Source of the DNA: Desulfocapsa sp.
GTDB taxonomy: Bacteria; Desulfobacterota; Desulfobulbia; Desulfobulbales; Desulfocapsaceae
Assembly: GCA_029935135.1 (NCBI GenBank)
Contig: JAOZKX010000068.1
Coordinates: 1 to 8,488 of the forward strand
Direction of reading: 5' to 3'
DNA: 8,488 nt
The notes below the pieces were generated by a model that saw only the letters and a list, made by a program, of their open reading frames with translations, was not told the origin of the DNA and made no database searches. A program made the position numbers and the translations under genes. Shown here piece by piece: positions 1-8,100 of the stretch (position 1 is the first letter of the stretch; every line of letters starts with the position of its first letter).

Positions 1-2180
1 TCACCGATACGCAGAAGGATACCATTGTCCAGAGTACGGAGAATATGTTCGAATCTCTGCGGGACGCCATCATCATGTCCACCATTGTGGTCTTCTTCTT
101 TCTGGCCAGTTTCCGCCAGGTGCTGGTAGTCCTTATCACCATCCCGGTGGTTTATTCCACCACCATTGCCCTGATGTGGATTGCAGGTATTGAATTTAAT
201 GTGGTGACCCTGACCGGTATAATTCTCGCCCTTGGTCTGCTCCTTGATGATACGGTTGTGGTCATGGAAAATATTGAGCGCCACTATAAGGAAGGAGGGG
301 AGGATATCAAACGATCAGTCCTCTCCGGCACCAGAGAGATTATGTTTGCCGACCTTTCCGGTACGATCACCACCATGATCGCTCTGGCCCCCATCCTCTT
401 TGTCGGCGGCTATCCCCAGACCATCTTTCGGCCCCTGGTGAGTACACTGCTTCTGGCACTTGCGGCCTCGTATGTGATTTCTATTACGGCCGTTCCTCTG
501 CTCTCCATGAAGATACTGACCATTGAGTGGTCCTGGCTTATACGACTGGAGAATTTTTTCAATCGTATTACCGGTTTTGTTATGGATCAGGTCCGCTCTT
601 TTTTCGCGGAAGCGGTCAGCATGGCCCTGCGCAGTAAACTGGTTGCTGTTGCTTATTTTGTCTGTCTGGCGGCACTCTTTATTATCAGTGTCCGGGGGGT
701 GATGCCCACGGTGGGCCAGGAACTGATGCCTCCCATGGATACCGGCGGGGTGAAAATCAATATCGTTTCGGATCCGAATCTCCCCATTGAGGTCAGTCAA
801 CGCATTGTTGAAGAGGCGAATGGTATACTTGCCGCCAGCGGCCCCCTGCTTCGTCTCTCTTCGGCCATCGGCAGTGAACCGGGAGTGCTCAGTATCGGCA
901 GTGGCAGCGGCACAGACCATATCGCCATTACCGCCACCTATGTAAATCGATATGAGCGGGAGGAGACCATCTGGGAGATTGAACAGCGTCTGCGGCCCCT
1001 TCTTGCCGAGATTGATAATATCAAGAGTCTTGAGGTGGTGGATTACGGGGCAACGGCCATGGCAAGTATTCGGGCAAGTGTTGATGTGACACTCTCCAGC
1101 CCGAATTTTGGTGATTTGACCAAGGCAGGAGACCTGGTGGAACAGGCCCTCTATAAGACCAAAGGCCTTGTCTCTGTTGCCAGGAGCTGGCACAATGATA
1201 AGTCTGTCTATACCCTTGAAATTGATCAGGCCCGGGCGGCTCTGTATGGTTTGAAAAGTGGCGACATAGCCGGACAGCTGCAGGCTGTTTTGCGGGGAGC
1301 ATTGATTGCCTCTTTTCCGCTGCAGAACAGTGTCGATTTCGGGGTCCGTGTCTGGCTGCCGGAGGAACAGCGGGACAGCGTGGATATCCTGGAGGCTACT
1401 TTGTTGGATTCCCCGCAAGGAAAAATCCCCCTGGCTGCCGTCGCCTCTCTAAAGAGTGAGCAGGAGCCGGGGATTATCACCAGAGAGGGGTTGAATTATA
1501 CCCTTAATGTGTATGGATCAAGGGAAAAGGCTGCTATTTCCCATATTATGGCAGATTTCGCCAAGGCCTTTAAGGGGTCAAAATTACCCCCCTCTGTGAC
1601 CATGGAACAGAGTGGGGATGTCAAACAGTTTAAAAGTGCAGCCGGGAGGATGGGTGGGGCCATCGGTTTTGCCGTGATCCTTATCTTTTTCACCCTGATT
1701 GCCCTTTTTGACAGTGTCAAGGTAGCCATTATGATAGTCCTCTCCATTCCCCTGACTATTATTGGTGCTTCCTGGGCAAACCTTATCCTTGATTATCATG
1801 TTTCCATGCCGGCCATGATGGGTTTTATCCTGCTTTCCGGTATCATTGTCAATAATGCTATTCTCCTTATTCATTTTGCCCAGGAAAAGATGACGGAAGG
1901 GATGACAAAGCAGGAGGCCATGCTGGAATCGATCCGCATTCGTACCCGGCCGGTACTGATGACGGCCTTTGCTGTGGCTGCGGGCATGCTGCCGGTGGCT
2001 CTGGGCTCGGCCATTGGTCTTGAGCGCCTGGCCCCATTGGGTGCCGTGGCAATTGGAGGTCTTATTGTCGGCACTGTCCTGACACTGCTCTTTATTCCCC
2101 TTATCTTTATTATGGTGACAAAAGAAGGTGGACAACAGGATGTCGGGATGGGCTCTCTAGAGAAACATGGAACAATATGA
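1..2180 (+). CDS. RND-superfamily efflux permease, 3' part (start lies left of the window)
   Basis: Inner-membrane proton-driven efflux pump subunit of the AcrB/HAE type, which would work with a periplasmic adaptor and an outer-membrane channel; neither is in the window. The frame is open from base 3, so the ATG at 45 is internal. About 725 codons remain, against a usual family length near 1,030, so roughly 300 N-terminal residues (TM1 and most of the first porter loop) are missing. Numbering from base 3, TM2-TM6 fill about residues 20-170. The TM4 acidic pair is present (D82-D83 in LLLDDTVVVMENIER). TM7 lies near 213-230, followed by a second periplasmic porter region opening with GQELMPPMDTGG (about 238-560), then TM8-TM12 to the end. 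TM10 reads GIIVNNAILLIHF, with Asn617 where AcrB has its relay lysine; the TM11 RTRPVLMT motif is kept. The stop overlaps the next start by four bases (ATGA). The family is certain; the substrate cannot be told from this part. Confidence 0.95.
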   Translation, partial: TDTQKDTIVQSTENMFESLRDAIIMSTIVVFFFLASFRQVLVVLITIPVVYSTTIALMWIAGIEFNVVTLTGIILALGLLLDDTVVVMENIERHYKEGGEDIKRSVLSGTREIMFADLSGTITTMIALAPILFVGGYPQTIFRPLVSTLLLALAASYVISITAVPLLSMKILTIEWSWLIRLENFFNRITGFVMDQVRSFFAEAVSMALRSKLVAVAYFVCLAALFIISVRGVMPTVGQELMPPMDTGGVKINIVSDPNLPIEVSQRIVEEANGILAASGPLLRLSSAIGSEPGVLSIGSGSGTDHIAITATYVNRYEREETIWEIEQRLRPLLAEIDNIKSLEVVDYGATAMASIRASVDVTLSSPNFGDLTKAGDLVEQALYKTKGLVSVARSWHNDKSVYTLEIDQARAALYGLKSGDIAGQLQAVLRGALIASFPLQNSVDFGVRVWLPEEQRDSVDILEATLLDSPQGKIPLAAVASLKSEQEPGIITREGLNYTLNVYGSREKAAISHIMADFAKAFKGSKLPPSVTMEQSGDVKQFKSAAGRMGGAIGFAVILIFFTLIALFDSVKVAIMIVLSIPLTIIGASWANLILDYHVSMPAMMGFILLSGIIVNNAILLIHFAQEKMTEGMTKQEAMLESIRIRTRPVLMTAFAVAAGMLPVALGSAIGLERLAPLGAVAIGGLIVGTVLTLLFIPLIFIMVTKEGGQQDVGMGSLEKHGTI

Positions 2181-3634
2181 TTCCTAAACTGCCGCCAAAT
2201 GCATCTTTATATGGTCCACAGGCCAGGGTTGTGCAGACAGAGGGAAAGTCTCTTCCCGTAAACCCATATCTGGAAACAGGCAGGACGATCTCTGCGACAG
2301 TGGTGGAAAACCGGGGGCAGAATATGTTTATGCTTGAAGCTGCGGGGGCACGGTTTCCTGTGCAATCTGATCTCCCCCTGGTAAAAGGTGAACAGATCCA
2401 ATTTCGAGTCATGGCCACCAATCCTGTCCTTGAGCTGCAGAAAATCGACAGCTCTCTTCCGGCACAGATTCGGCAATCCCTTCCCCTGGCAGGAGAGGTG
2501 ATCGATGTAAAGCCTCTTCTGCAAACTCTGAAAAATACTCTTTTTTCCTCTGCAAAGCCTCTGCAGACGACGCTTGCCGCCCCTGCTGAGACAGCTGTAC
2601 AGGGAACTGCCACAACTGCCCAAGTGACTTCTCCCATCTTGCAGAAAATGGAATCTGGAGCAGTGGAACAGCTGATTCGTCAAGGAAACTATACAGTGAA
2701 GGCGGTCATTGTTGAAAATCAAGGAGAGAATAAAACGCTGGTTCGTATTAGTGGGGAATCATATGTTCTGCAGGGGCGTATGGAGGCTGTTCCCGGAGAG
2801 AGTAAAGTACTGCAGTTGCAGTCACTGCAGCCGACGGTGAGCTTTTTTCCTGTGAGTGGCCAAGGGGTGGTCAATAACTCTCAACCCCTTCTCATTACTG
2901 CCCAGGATCAGGCACTACCGGCCCTGATTCGAGCCTTGCAGCTACCGCTGTTTACTGGTTTTGATACATTGGGGCCGAAACAGCAGCAATTGCTGAATAG
3001 CCTGCAGAATCTGCAGCCGACTCAGCTCCAGGATCCTGAAGCGGGCACCCTTCTCAAAAACAACCTGGAACAGTTGGGGCTCCGCTCTGAAGCCATGGTC
3101 GCCCAGGGAAAGGGGCAGGAGGCCGCAGTACAGCTTAAATCGGTTCTCGCAGAGATTGCCAGGGTCTTTCAGGGGCAGGAGAATATCAGTGCTACTGCAA
3201 ATCGTCTCCTTGCCACCCTTGAGAACAGTCAGCTGATGCAGGCAAGTCTGCAGAATGAAAACAGCATTCTCTTTCCCCTGCCATTTTCTTTTTTGGAAAA
3301 AGGGTATCTGGTGGTGGAGCAGGAAGGAGGGCAGCAGGGTGAAAATGAAAATGGAGAAGAAAATTATTCCTGCACCCTGCATCTGAGCCTGGAAGGAATC
3401 GGAAATGTAAAAGTCAGGTGTATTCAGAGCAAGGAGTCAATCAGGATTGCTTTTTATCTGGACTCTCAGGAAAAGGCGGATTTTGCCTCTTCCTTTGGAG
3501 ACGAGCTGCAGGAAAATATCAGTTCCGCCCCTCTGCTTTCCCTTAGTTTTGCAACTGGTGCCGATTCTCCAGGCAGTGGACTGCTAAAAAAGATTATCTC
3601 TGCCGAACAAGCTGTATTCAGCACCAGTGCCTGA
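2177..3634 (+). CDS. FliK-like flagellar hook-length control family protein, Gln-rich
   Basis: A 485-residue protein with no signal peptide or membrane span. The C-terminal part (about 365-460) has the layout of the FliK C-terminal (Flg_hook) domain: a hydrophobic strand (FPLPF), a Gly/Glu/Asn-rich loop at 383-396, then LHLSLEGIGNVKVR, IRIAFYLDS and a helix with a final beta segment (PLLSLSFAT). The preceding helical stretch, LKNNLEQLGLRSEAMVAQG (293-311) followed by LKSVLAEIARVF, also resembles the helix before the FliK core in FliK-like proteins of delta-type proteobacteria. The N-terminal half holds two similar beta-rich segments, about 36-90 and 172-225. FliK measures hook length and switches export specificity through FlhB, but no other flagellar gene is in the window, so a flagellar role is only inferred. 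The start is fixed by the ATGA overlap; only a weak GGA lies upstream, which suggests translational coupling to the permease. Gln is abundant, often as Leu-Gln. It could instead be a FliK-derived protein with another role. Confidence 0.6.
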   Translation: MIPKLPPNASLYGPQARVVQTEGKSLPVNPYLETGRTISATVVENRGQNMFMLEAAGARFPVQSDLPLVKGEQIQFRVMATNPVLELQKIDSSLPAQIRQSLPLAGEVIDVKPLLQTLKNTLFSSAKPLQTTLAAPAETAVQGTATTAQVTSPILQKMESGAVEQLIRQGNYTVKAVIVENQGENKTLVRISGESYVLQGRMEAVPGESKVLQLQSLQPTVSFFPVSGQGVVNNSQPLLITAQDQALPALIRALQLPLFTGFDTLGPKQQQLLNSLQNLQPTQLQDPEAGTLLKNNLEQLGLRSEAMVAQGKGQEAAVQLKSVLAEIARVFQGQENISATANRLLATLENSQLMQASLQNENSILFPLPFSFLEKGYLVVEQEGGQQGENENGEENYSCTLHLSLEGIGNVKVRCIQSKESIRIAFYLDSQEKADFASSFGDELQENISSAPLLSLSFATGADSPGSGLLKKIISAEQAVFSTSA

Positions 3635-3687
3635 ATAGTCATGGAAATGATCGGCCAGGGATAAGGGGGACGGTTGTACTGTTCCAC
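3635..3687. other. Convergent intergenic junction without a clear terminator
   Basis: Only 53 bases separate the stop of the FliK-like gene from the stop of the opposing operon. I see no stem followed by a T-run on either strand. A short perfect 6-bp inverted repeat (AAAGGA/TCCTTT, 5-base loop) at 3690-3706 lies in the last codons of the minus-strand gene, but it lacks a U-tract in both directions. Confidence 0.5.
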
Positions 3688-3978
3688 CTAAAGGACAAAA
3701 TCCTTTCCGGCAAACTGAATACGTTCAGCACTTCTATGCACCGGGGCAATGGCATGAACCCCACCGCAATCCGGGCATTTTCCCACATAGGTCATTAAGG
3801 TGAATGGAGCATTGCATCCCTGGCAGTTTGTTTCGTATCCACCATCCGCAATCGCCTGATCTTTGACCGTACCGCCATGGGCGTTTATGACAAATTCAAC
3901 AAGATCCCGACCTGTGGAGAAGGGGCCTCCTCCTGATCCATGTTTGTCTGCGGAACCGCAGCTTGGACATCCTGACAT
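3688..3978 (-). CDS. Small putative zinc-ribbon protein with three CxxC pairs (function unknown)
   Basis: A 96-residue protein that I cannot assign to a named family. It carries three CxxC pairs: C4/C7 (GCPSCG at the extreme N-terminus), C52/C55 (NCQGC) and C68/C71 (KCPDCGG). The last two sit 16 residues apart, like the two knuckles of a zinc ribbon; the first could bind a further metal ion or serve as a redox pair. Between them are a Gly/Ser-rich stretch (GSGGG, 14-18) and a short predicted helix (GRDLVEFVINAHG). There is no signal peptide or membrane span, so it is probably cytoplasmic. It starts one base after the stop of the VF530-family gene and has a strong AAGGAG site six bases before its ATG, so it is almost certainly translated from the same mRNA as the last gene of the operon. 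Metal binding is inferred from the cysteine pattern. A nucleic-acid-binding or metal-handling role is possible but not shown. Confidence 0.75.
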   Translation of the reverse strand: MSGCPSCGSADKHGSGGGPFSTGRDLVEFVINAHGGTVKDQAIADGGYETNCQGCNAPFTLMTYVGKCPDCGGVHAIAPVHRSAERIQFAGKDFVL

Positions 3979-3979
3979 G

Positions 3980-4237
3980 CTAATCTCCTTTTTGTTTTTT
4001 CTTCTTGTTCTGTTTTTTCTTCACTGTGACAATATATAAATTTTCGACTTTTTCCCGGGCCCAGGGGGTTTTTCGCAGGAACTTGAGACTGGATTTCAGT
4101 GAAGGATCATTGGTGAAACATTTGATCCTGATCCATTGACCCAATTTTTCCCAGCCGTACCACTCAACCAGACTGTTGACAATCTCCTTTAATGTTACGC
4201 CATGGAGAGGATTGTTCACCTGTTGCTGTTTGCTCAT
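3980..4237 (-). CDS. VF530-family (DUF2132) putative nucleic-acid-binding protein
   Basis: An 85-residue protein matching the VF530/DUF2132 family, named after Vibrio fischeri VF530. The diagnostic parts are NNPLHGVTL at 8-16, the [11 protein letters not shown] helix at 23-33, and a block at 41-65 that includes [19 protein letters not shown]. The family is small, about 70-85 residues, and has been proposed to bind nucleic acid from its fold and basic surface; the cellular role is not established. This copy ends in a lysine-rich tail (about 73-83) beyond the conserved core, consistent with contact to RNA or DNA. Its ATG overlaps the stop of the pseudouridine synthase gene by four bases (ATGA), with a GGAAAGG site just upstream, so the two are translationally coupled. 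The tail is encoded by two runs of six A and one of five A, the last forming part of the next gene's ribosome binding site. Confidence 0.9.
   Translation of the reverse strand: MSKQQQVNNPLHGVTLKEIVNSLVEWYGWEKLGQWIRIKCFTNDPSLKSSLKFLRKTPWAREKVENLYIVTVKKKQNKKKKQKGD
3985..3990 (-). promoter_or_regulatory. Ribosome binding site of the three-CxxC protein gene, inside the VF530-family gene
   Basis: AAGGAG lies six bases before the ATG (3978-3976) and falls within the last codons of the upstream VF530-family gene. It is the best Shine-Dalgarno match in the window and fixes the start of the small CxxC protein. Confidence 0.75.
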
Positions 4238-4959
4238 TCTGCCTTTCCCGTGACAAGTGCAAAAAAATAGCCAGGGATCTTTGCCTCAAAACTCATCTCC
4301 TCTTTGCTGAAGGGATGAACAATGGTGAGGGAAGTTGCATGTAGTGCCAACCGTTTTACTCCACCGCTCTTCCTGGGCCCGTACTTTTTATCTCCGGCAA
4401 CAGGACATTCTTTTTCAGCGAAATGGACGCGAATCTGATTTTTTCTGCCGGTCAGCAGATCGACTTCAAGGAGGCTGTATTTCGCAGATTCTTTAAGAAC
4501 ACGATATCCGGTTTTGGCGAGTTTTCCTTTTGCCGGATCGCTGACGGAATACATCTTATGAATGCTGTTTTCGGCGAGATAAGAAGTGATTACGCCCTCT
4601 TTTTCAGCTAATTTTCCACAGATAACAGCAGAATATGTTTTGTGAAAATGCTGCCAGTTATCCTGCAGGAAATACTTGGCCTTCTCATTCTTTGCAAAAA
4701 TGATAACCCCGGAGGTCTCTCTATCCAGCCGGTGTACAATAAAAATCCGATTTTTTGATTTTGGGTTCCCTTTTTTGACATAGTCATTAAGGAGGTAATA
4801 GGCTGTTTTGTCTCTGATTTTATCTGTGCTCACCGTGAGCAGACCACTGCTTTTGTCTACAACCAGGATATCATGATCCTCAAAGAGAATAGAGAGTCCT
4901 TTGGGTTGAAATCTTTTGGGGGGAGCTTTAAATTTTTTTCTGTTCTTGGGCAATTTCAA
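4234..4959 (-). CDS. RluA-family RNA pseudouridine synthase (23S rRNA or tRNA target)
   Basis: This enzyme isomerises a uridine to pseudouridine in structured RNA. The RluA signature HRLDRETSG is at 76-84, with the catalytic aspartate D79. The other family blocks are present: an early [19 protein letters not shown] segment (24-42), the C-terminal [10 protein letters not shown] (171-180), the GDKKYG turn (189-194) and LALHA (205-209). At 241 residues it has the catalytic domain only; there is no S4 RNA-binding domain as in RluC or RluD, but a basic 20-residue N-terminal extension ([15 protein letters not shown]) may help hold RNA. Which uridine is modified cannot be told from sequence. A stop lies four codons upstream in frame and no ATG precedes the core, so the start is TTG, either at 4959 or two codons later at 4953, where an AGAG sits at a workable distance. 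It is the first gene of a three-gene operon. Confidence 0.93.
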   Translation of the reverse strand: MKLPKNRKKFKAPPKRFQPKGLSILFEDHDILVVDKSSGLLTVSTDKIRDKTAYYLLNDYVKKGNPKSKNRIFIVHRLDRETSGVIIFAKNEKAKYFLQDNWQHFHKTYSAVICGKLAEKEGVITSYLAENSIHKMYSVSDPAKGKLAKTGYRVLKESAKYSLLEVDLLTGRKNQIRVHFAEKECPVAGDKKYGPRKSGGVKRLALHATSLTIVHPFSKEEMSFEAKIPGYFFALVTGKAE

Positions 4960-4999
4960 TCTCTGTGTTCAATGTTGCACTGTTTCGGACTGGGGGATG

Positions 5000-5028
5000 A
5001 CAGTATTTTTTCCAACAGCGATGGGCAA
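5000..5028 (-). promoter_or_regulatory. Candidate sigma-70-type promoter for the pseudouridine synthase operon
   Basis: Reading the minus strand, TTGCCC (5028-5023) and TACTGT (5005-5000) are separated by exactly 17 bases, matching the -35 consensus at four of six positions and the -10 at three of six. Transcription would begin about 30-35 bases before the TTG start. The site is placed well but is a weak match, and read-through from the kinase gene is also possible. Confidence 0.3.
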
Positions 5029-5034
5029 CTGTTG
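5013..5034. repeat. Inverted repeat CAACAG-N10-CTGTTG overlapping the candidate -35
   Basis: A perfect 6-bp inverted repeat with a 10-base spacer lies in the gap between the kinase and the pseudouridine synthase. It covers the candidate -35 box of the operon promoter, so it could be an operator half-site pair. It is not followed by a T-run on the minus strand, so it is unlikely to terminate the kinase transcript. Six-base arms can occur by chance. Confidence 0.3.
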
Positions 5035-5108
5035 TCTTACTTCCTTTTGGGCGGACAAGCAAGAAGAGCGTTTCTGACAGGAGAGGTAATGAAGGCATGG
5101 TTGCTGTG

Positions 5109-8100
5109 TCAGCCCGTGCTTCGTAACGAGTGTTTAACGGCTTGGCCCAGTTGTCTCAGGGTATAGGGTTTACGAATAAATTCCCCGGCCCCCATTGCCT
5201 GGGCCTTTGTTACATTATCACTTTCTGAGTAGCCGCTGACAATGATTGCCTTTTGTCCAGGACACAGGACGATGATTTTTTCATAGGTCTCCATTCCATT
5301 CATGCCCGGTTCCATGATCATATCCAGGACCAGCAGATCGACAGGTTGTTTGCTGAGGAAGGCAAGGGCATCATTACCAGATGCGGCAACATCTACCTGA
5401 TAGCCCAGGGCACTGAGCATTTGTTTACCAATATCCCGTTGCTGGGGTTCGTCATCAATGATGAGAATTTGTTCGCCATTTCCCTGTATGGATTCAGTAA
5501 CCTGTTCTTTGAGTTCGGAAGCAAGTTCAGCACGATCGGCGGGGAAGTAAAGGGTGAAAACAGTGCCCGCAGCGTCGCTTTCCACATGGATGGTGCCATT
5601 GTGGTCCTGGACGGTGTTCAAGACAACAGACAGCCCCAGGCCGGTGCCGCTTTTTCCCATAACCTTTTTGGTGTAAAATGGTTCAAAAATATGGGGGAGA
5701 AATTTCTTCGGAATGCCTGATCCGTTATCACGGACAGTGAGAAGCACATACTCACCCTGTGCTATAAATTGATGCCTGGCAGCAGGAGTGTCAATATATT
5801 GATTGGATGTTGAAATTATGATTTCGCCCTGCTCATCAATGGCCTCCGCAGCATTGGTGATAAGGTTCATTAAACATTTTCTGATATGGAGTTGTGAACA
5901 GGATATATTGAGCAGATCCGGAGACAGCTTTTTAGTGCACCTGATGGTTGGATGCAGGCTGGTGATTTTCTGGCATTCTGGAGAATCAAAAAAATCATTG
6001 ATCAGAGTATTCAGGTTTGCCGGCTCTTTCACAGCAGCCACACCCCGGGTGACGGTGAGCATATCTGCCACTACATCCGCTGCCCGCATACCGGCTTCTT
6101 TGATTGTCTCCAGGGGACCTCGCAGTTCACTGTCCGGGGGGAGATTCATCATTAAAATTTCCGGATAGGAGACCACCCCGGAAAGGATGTTGTTCAGGTC
6201 ATGGGCAACACCCCCGGCCATGGTGCCTATGGCTTCCATTTTCAGGGAGCGATGGAGCTGTTTTTCCATTGCTCTTTCCTTGCTGATATCGGTGAAAAAG
6301 ATAAAATGGAAGGATTCATTTTCATAGGTAAAAGAGCTGATATAGAGTTCAGTTGGAAAAGTGGAGCCATCCTTACGGGTAAAAATAGTCTGTCTGGCCA
6401 GGGACTGTTTTTGCTCAAGAATCTGCAGCTGATTTTCCCAGGAATGCGGCGTCTGTTTAGTGTCAATATCGGTAATGGCAAGCTGTAGTAATTCATCTCT
6501 GCTGTAGCCCAGTAAATCTGCAGCCGCCTGATTGACATGGATCATACTCGTCTCTGCCAGTTTCTGGCTTGAGCGAAGCCAGCAGATCGGAAAGGCACAG
6601 GAGTCAACGGCCTGCTGGGTGAGAAGTAGCGCTGTTTGTGTTTTTTTCAGGAGTTTTGCCTGACGACTGATTTTAGCGTTCTGCTGTTTGAGTTGATTGT
6701 TATAACGACTAAGGGTTAAGGAGCGATAGAGCAGTAGAGTAACAGCCACTGCTACTAGAGCAAGTATACGCCAGATGAGTGTGTAATCCGTACCTTTTTC
6801 CATGGTCACGGAAATCCACTTATTTAATATTTGTTGCTGTGTTTCTTTGTCAATTTTGCTGATAGCCTGATCGAATATGGCTTGCAGGAGAGGTTCATCA
6901 TTGCGGCTGGCAATGCCAAGTTGCCATTTCTCGTCAAATTTACCGGAAATTTGTAACTCACCGACAAAACTCTGTTGGATGCTGTAGCCAACTGTCGCCA
7001 GCGTGCCGATACAGCCATAAATTTTATTTTGCACCACCATCTCCAGACCTTTATCAAGGGAAGGGACATTGACGATCTGCATTTTCGGGTATTTTTGGCG
7101 CAGCAGTTCGCCAAAGGCGTAGCCCTCAACAATGCCCAGTTTTTTGTCTGTAAGGGAGGAAATATCAGCGACAAAGGGGCTGTTTACCCTGGAGGCCAGG
7201 ACCAGTGGGATTTGGAGGTACGGTTTGCTGAACAACATATATGAACGGCGTTCTTCGGTGGGCATGGCCAGAGAATAAATGTCACACTTCCGCGCTTTGG
7301 CAAACTCAATACTTTCCGGCCAGCTTGTGGTGGGAATCAGACGAATGGGGGTCTTGATATAGTCTTCCAGCAACTGAATATAATCTGCTGCCATGCCGAT
7401 ATGTTTTCCCTGCTCAATTTTTTCCAAAGGCAGCCAGTCCGGGTCAACACACATGGTAATCTCGTGTTTCTCTGTCAGGTATTGCTGCTCTTCCCTGGAA
7501 AAAATTATCTGTTTGCTGATCTCTTGTGTACTGTTCAGCCATTTGTTCTGTAACGCATACAGTTCCGTATCTGTGATGAGACTCATTCCATGATCAAGAA
7601 CAGCTATCAGGCCGGGATTGTTTTTGTTGACAGCAAAGTGATGGGGGGCAGAGGGAAAGATATTGCTAGTAGTAATTGGTGTACTTTTTATCTCGGAAAG
7701 AAGGTGCTTTGCTGCCAGAAAATTGAATACGGAGTGGGCTCCGATAGCGGCATCGGCTTTTCCTGCGATGACTTGCTTCATACTGTCAAGCAGATCATTG
7801 GTGAGGAGCAGGGAAATGTCAGGGTAATGACGGCGCAGAAGTTCTTCCTGGGAATAGCCTTTGACGACAGCCACTGTTTTTCCCTGCAATGCTTCAAGAT
7901 CAGCCAGTCGGTTGTTGCTTGTGCTCGTCAATAAGCCGTTAAGCACCTCAAAAACAGGTTGCTCTGAAAAGAGAAAGAGTTTGTTGCGATCCGGAGTTAC
8001 CGTCATGTTGCTGATCAGATCAATCTCATCTGTCTGCAACATTTGTACACATTCACTCCAGCTGTGATCGGCCACAAAGCTGAATTGTATGCCCAGCTTT

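Noticed and set aside
45..47. ATG at 45 as the true start of the RND protein
   Set aside because: The frame is open to the left edge with plausible RND sequence, there is no ribosome binding site, and starting here would remove TM1 and the first porter domain.
315..1418. Long minus-strand open frame (367 codons) opposite the RND permease
   Set aside because: Its translation has no recognisable domain and is rich in His, Arg and Gln, as expected of antisense shadow frames. The plus strand encodes clear RND motifs throughout this span.
3690..3706. AAAGGA/TCCTTT hairpin at the convergent junction as a terminator
   Set aside because: The stem is short and A/T-rich, lies inside the coding end of the CxxC protein gene, and is not followed by a T-run on either strand.
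3991..4020. AAAAAAC sequences in the VF530-family gene as programmed -1 frameshift sites
   Set aside because: The heptamers sit in the wrong phase (AAA AAA C, not A AAA AAC), and no longer product in the -1 frame is evident.
4979..5011. ACTGT/ACAGT hairpin followed by a T-run on the plus strand as a rho-independent terminator
   Set aside because: The stem has only five pairs with a 16-base loop, and no plus-strand gene ends nearby. On the minus strand, where the genes lie, there is no T-run after it.
4873..5166. Plus-strand frame spanning the gap before the pseudouridine synthase gene
   Set aside because: It runs antisense to the start of the synthase gene and the end of the kinase gene, with no ribosome binding site or recognisable domain.
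5253..5720. Plus-strand open frame (155 codons) opposite the kinase receiver and ATPase region
   Set aside because: It lies wholly opposite conserved receiver and HATPase motifs, and the translation shows no family pattern.
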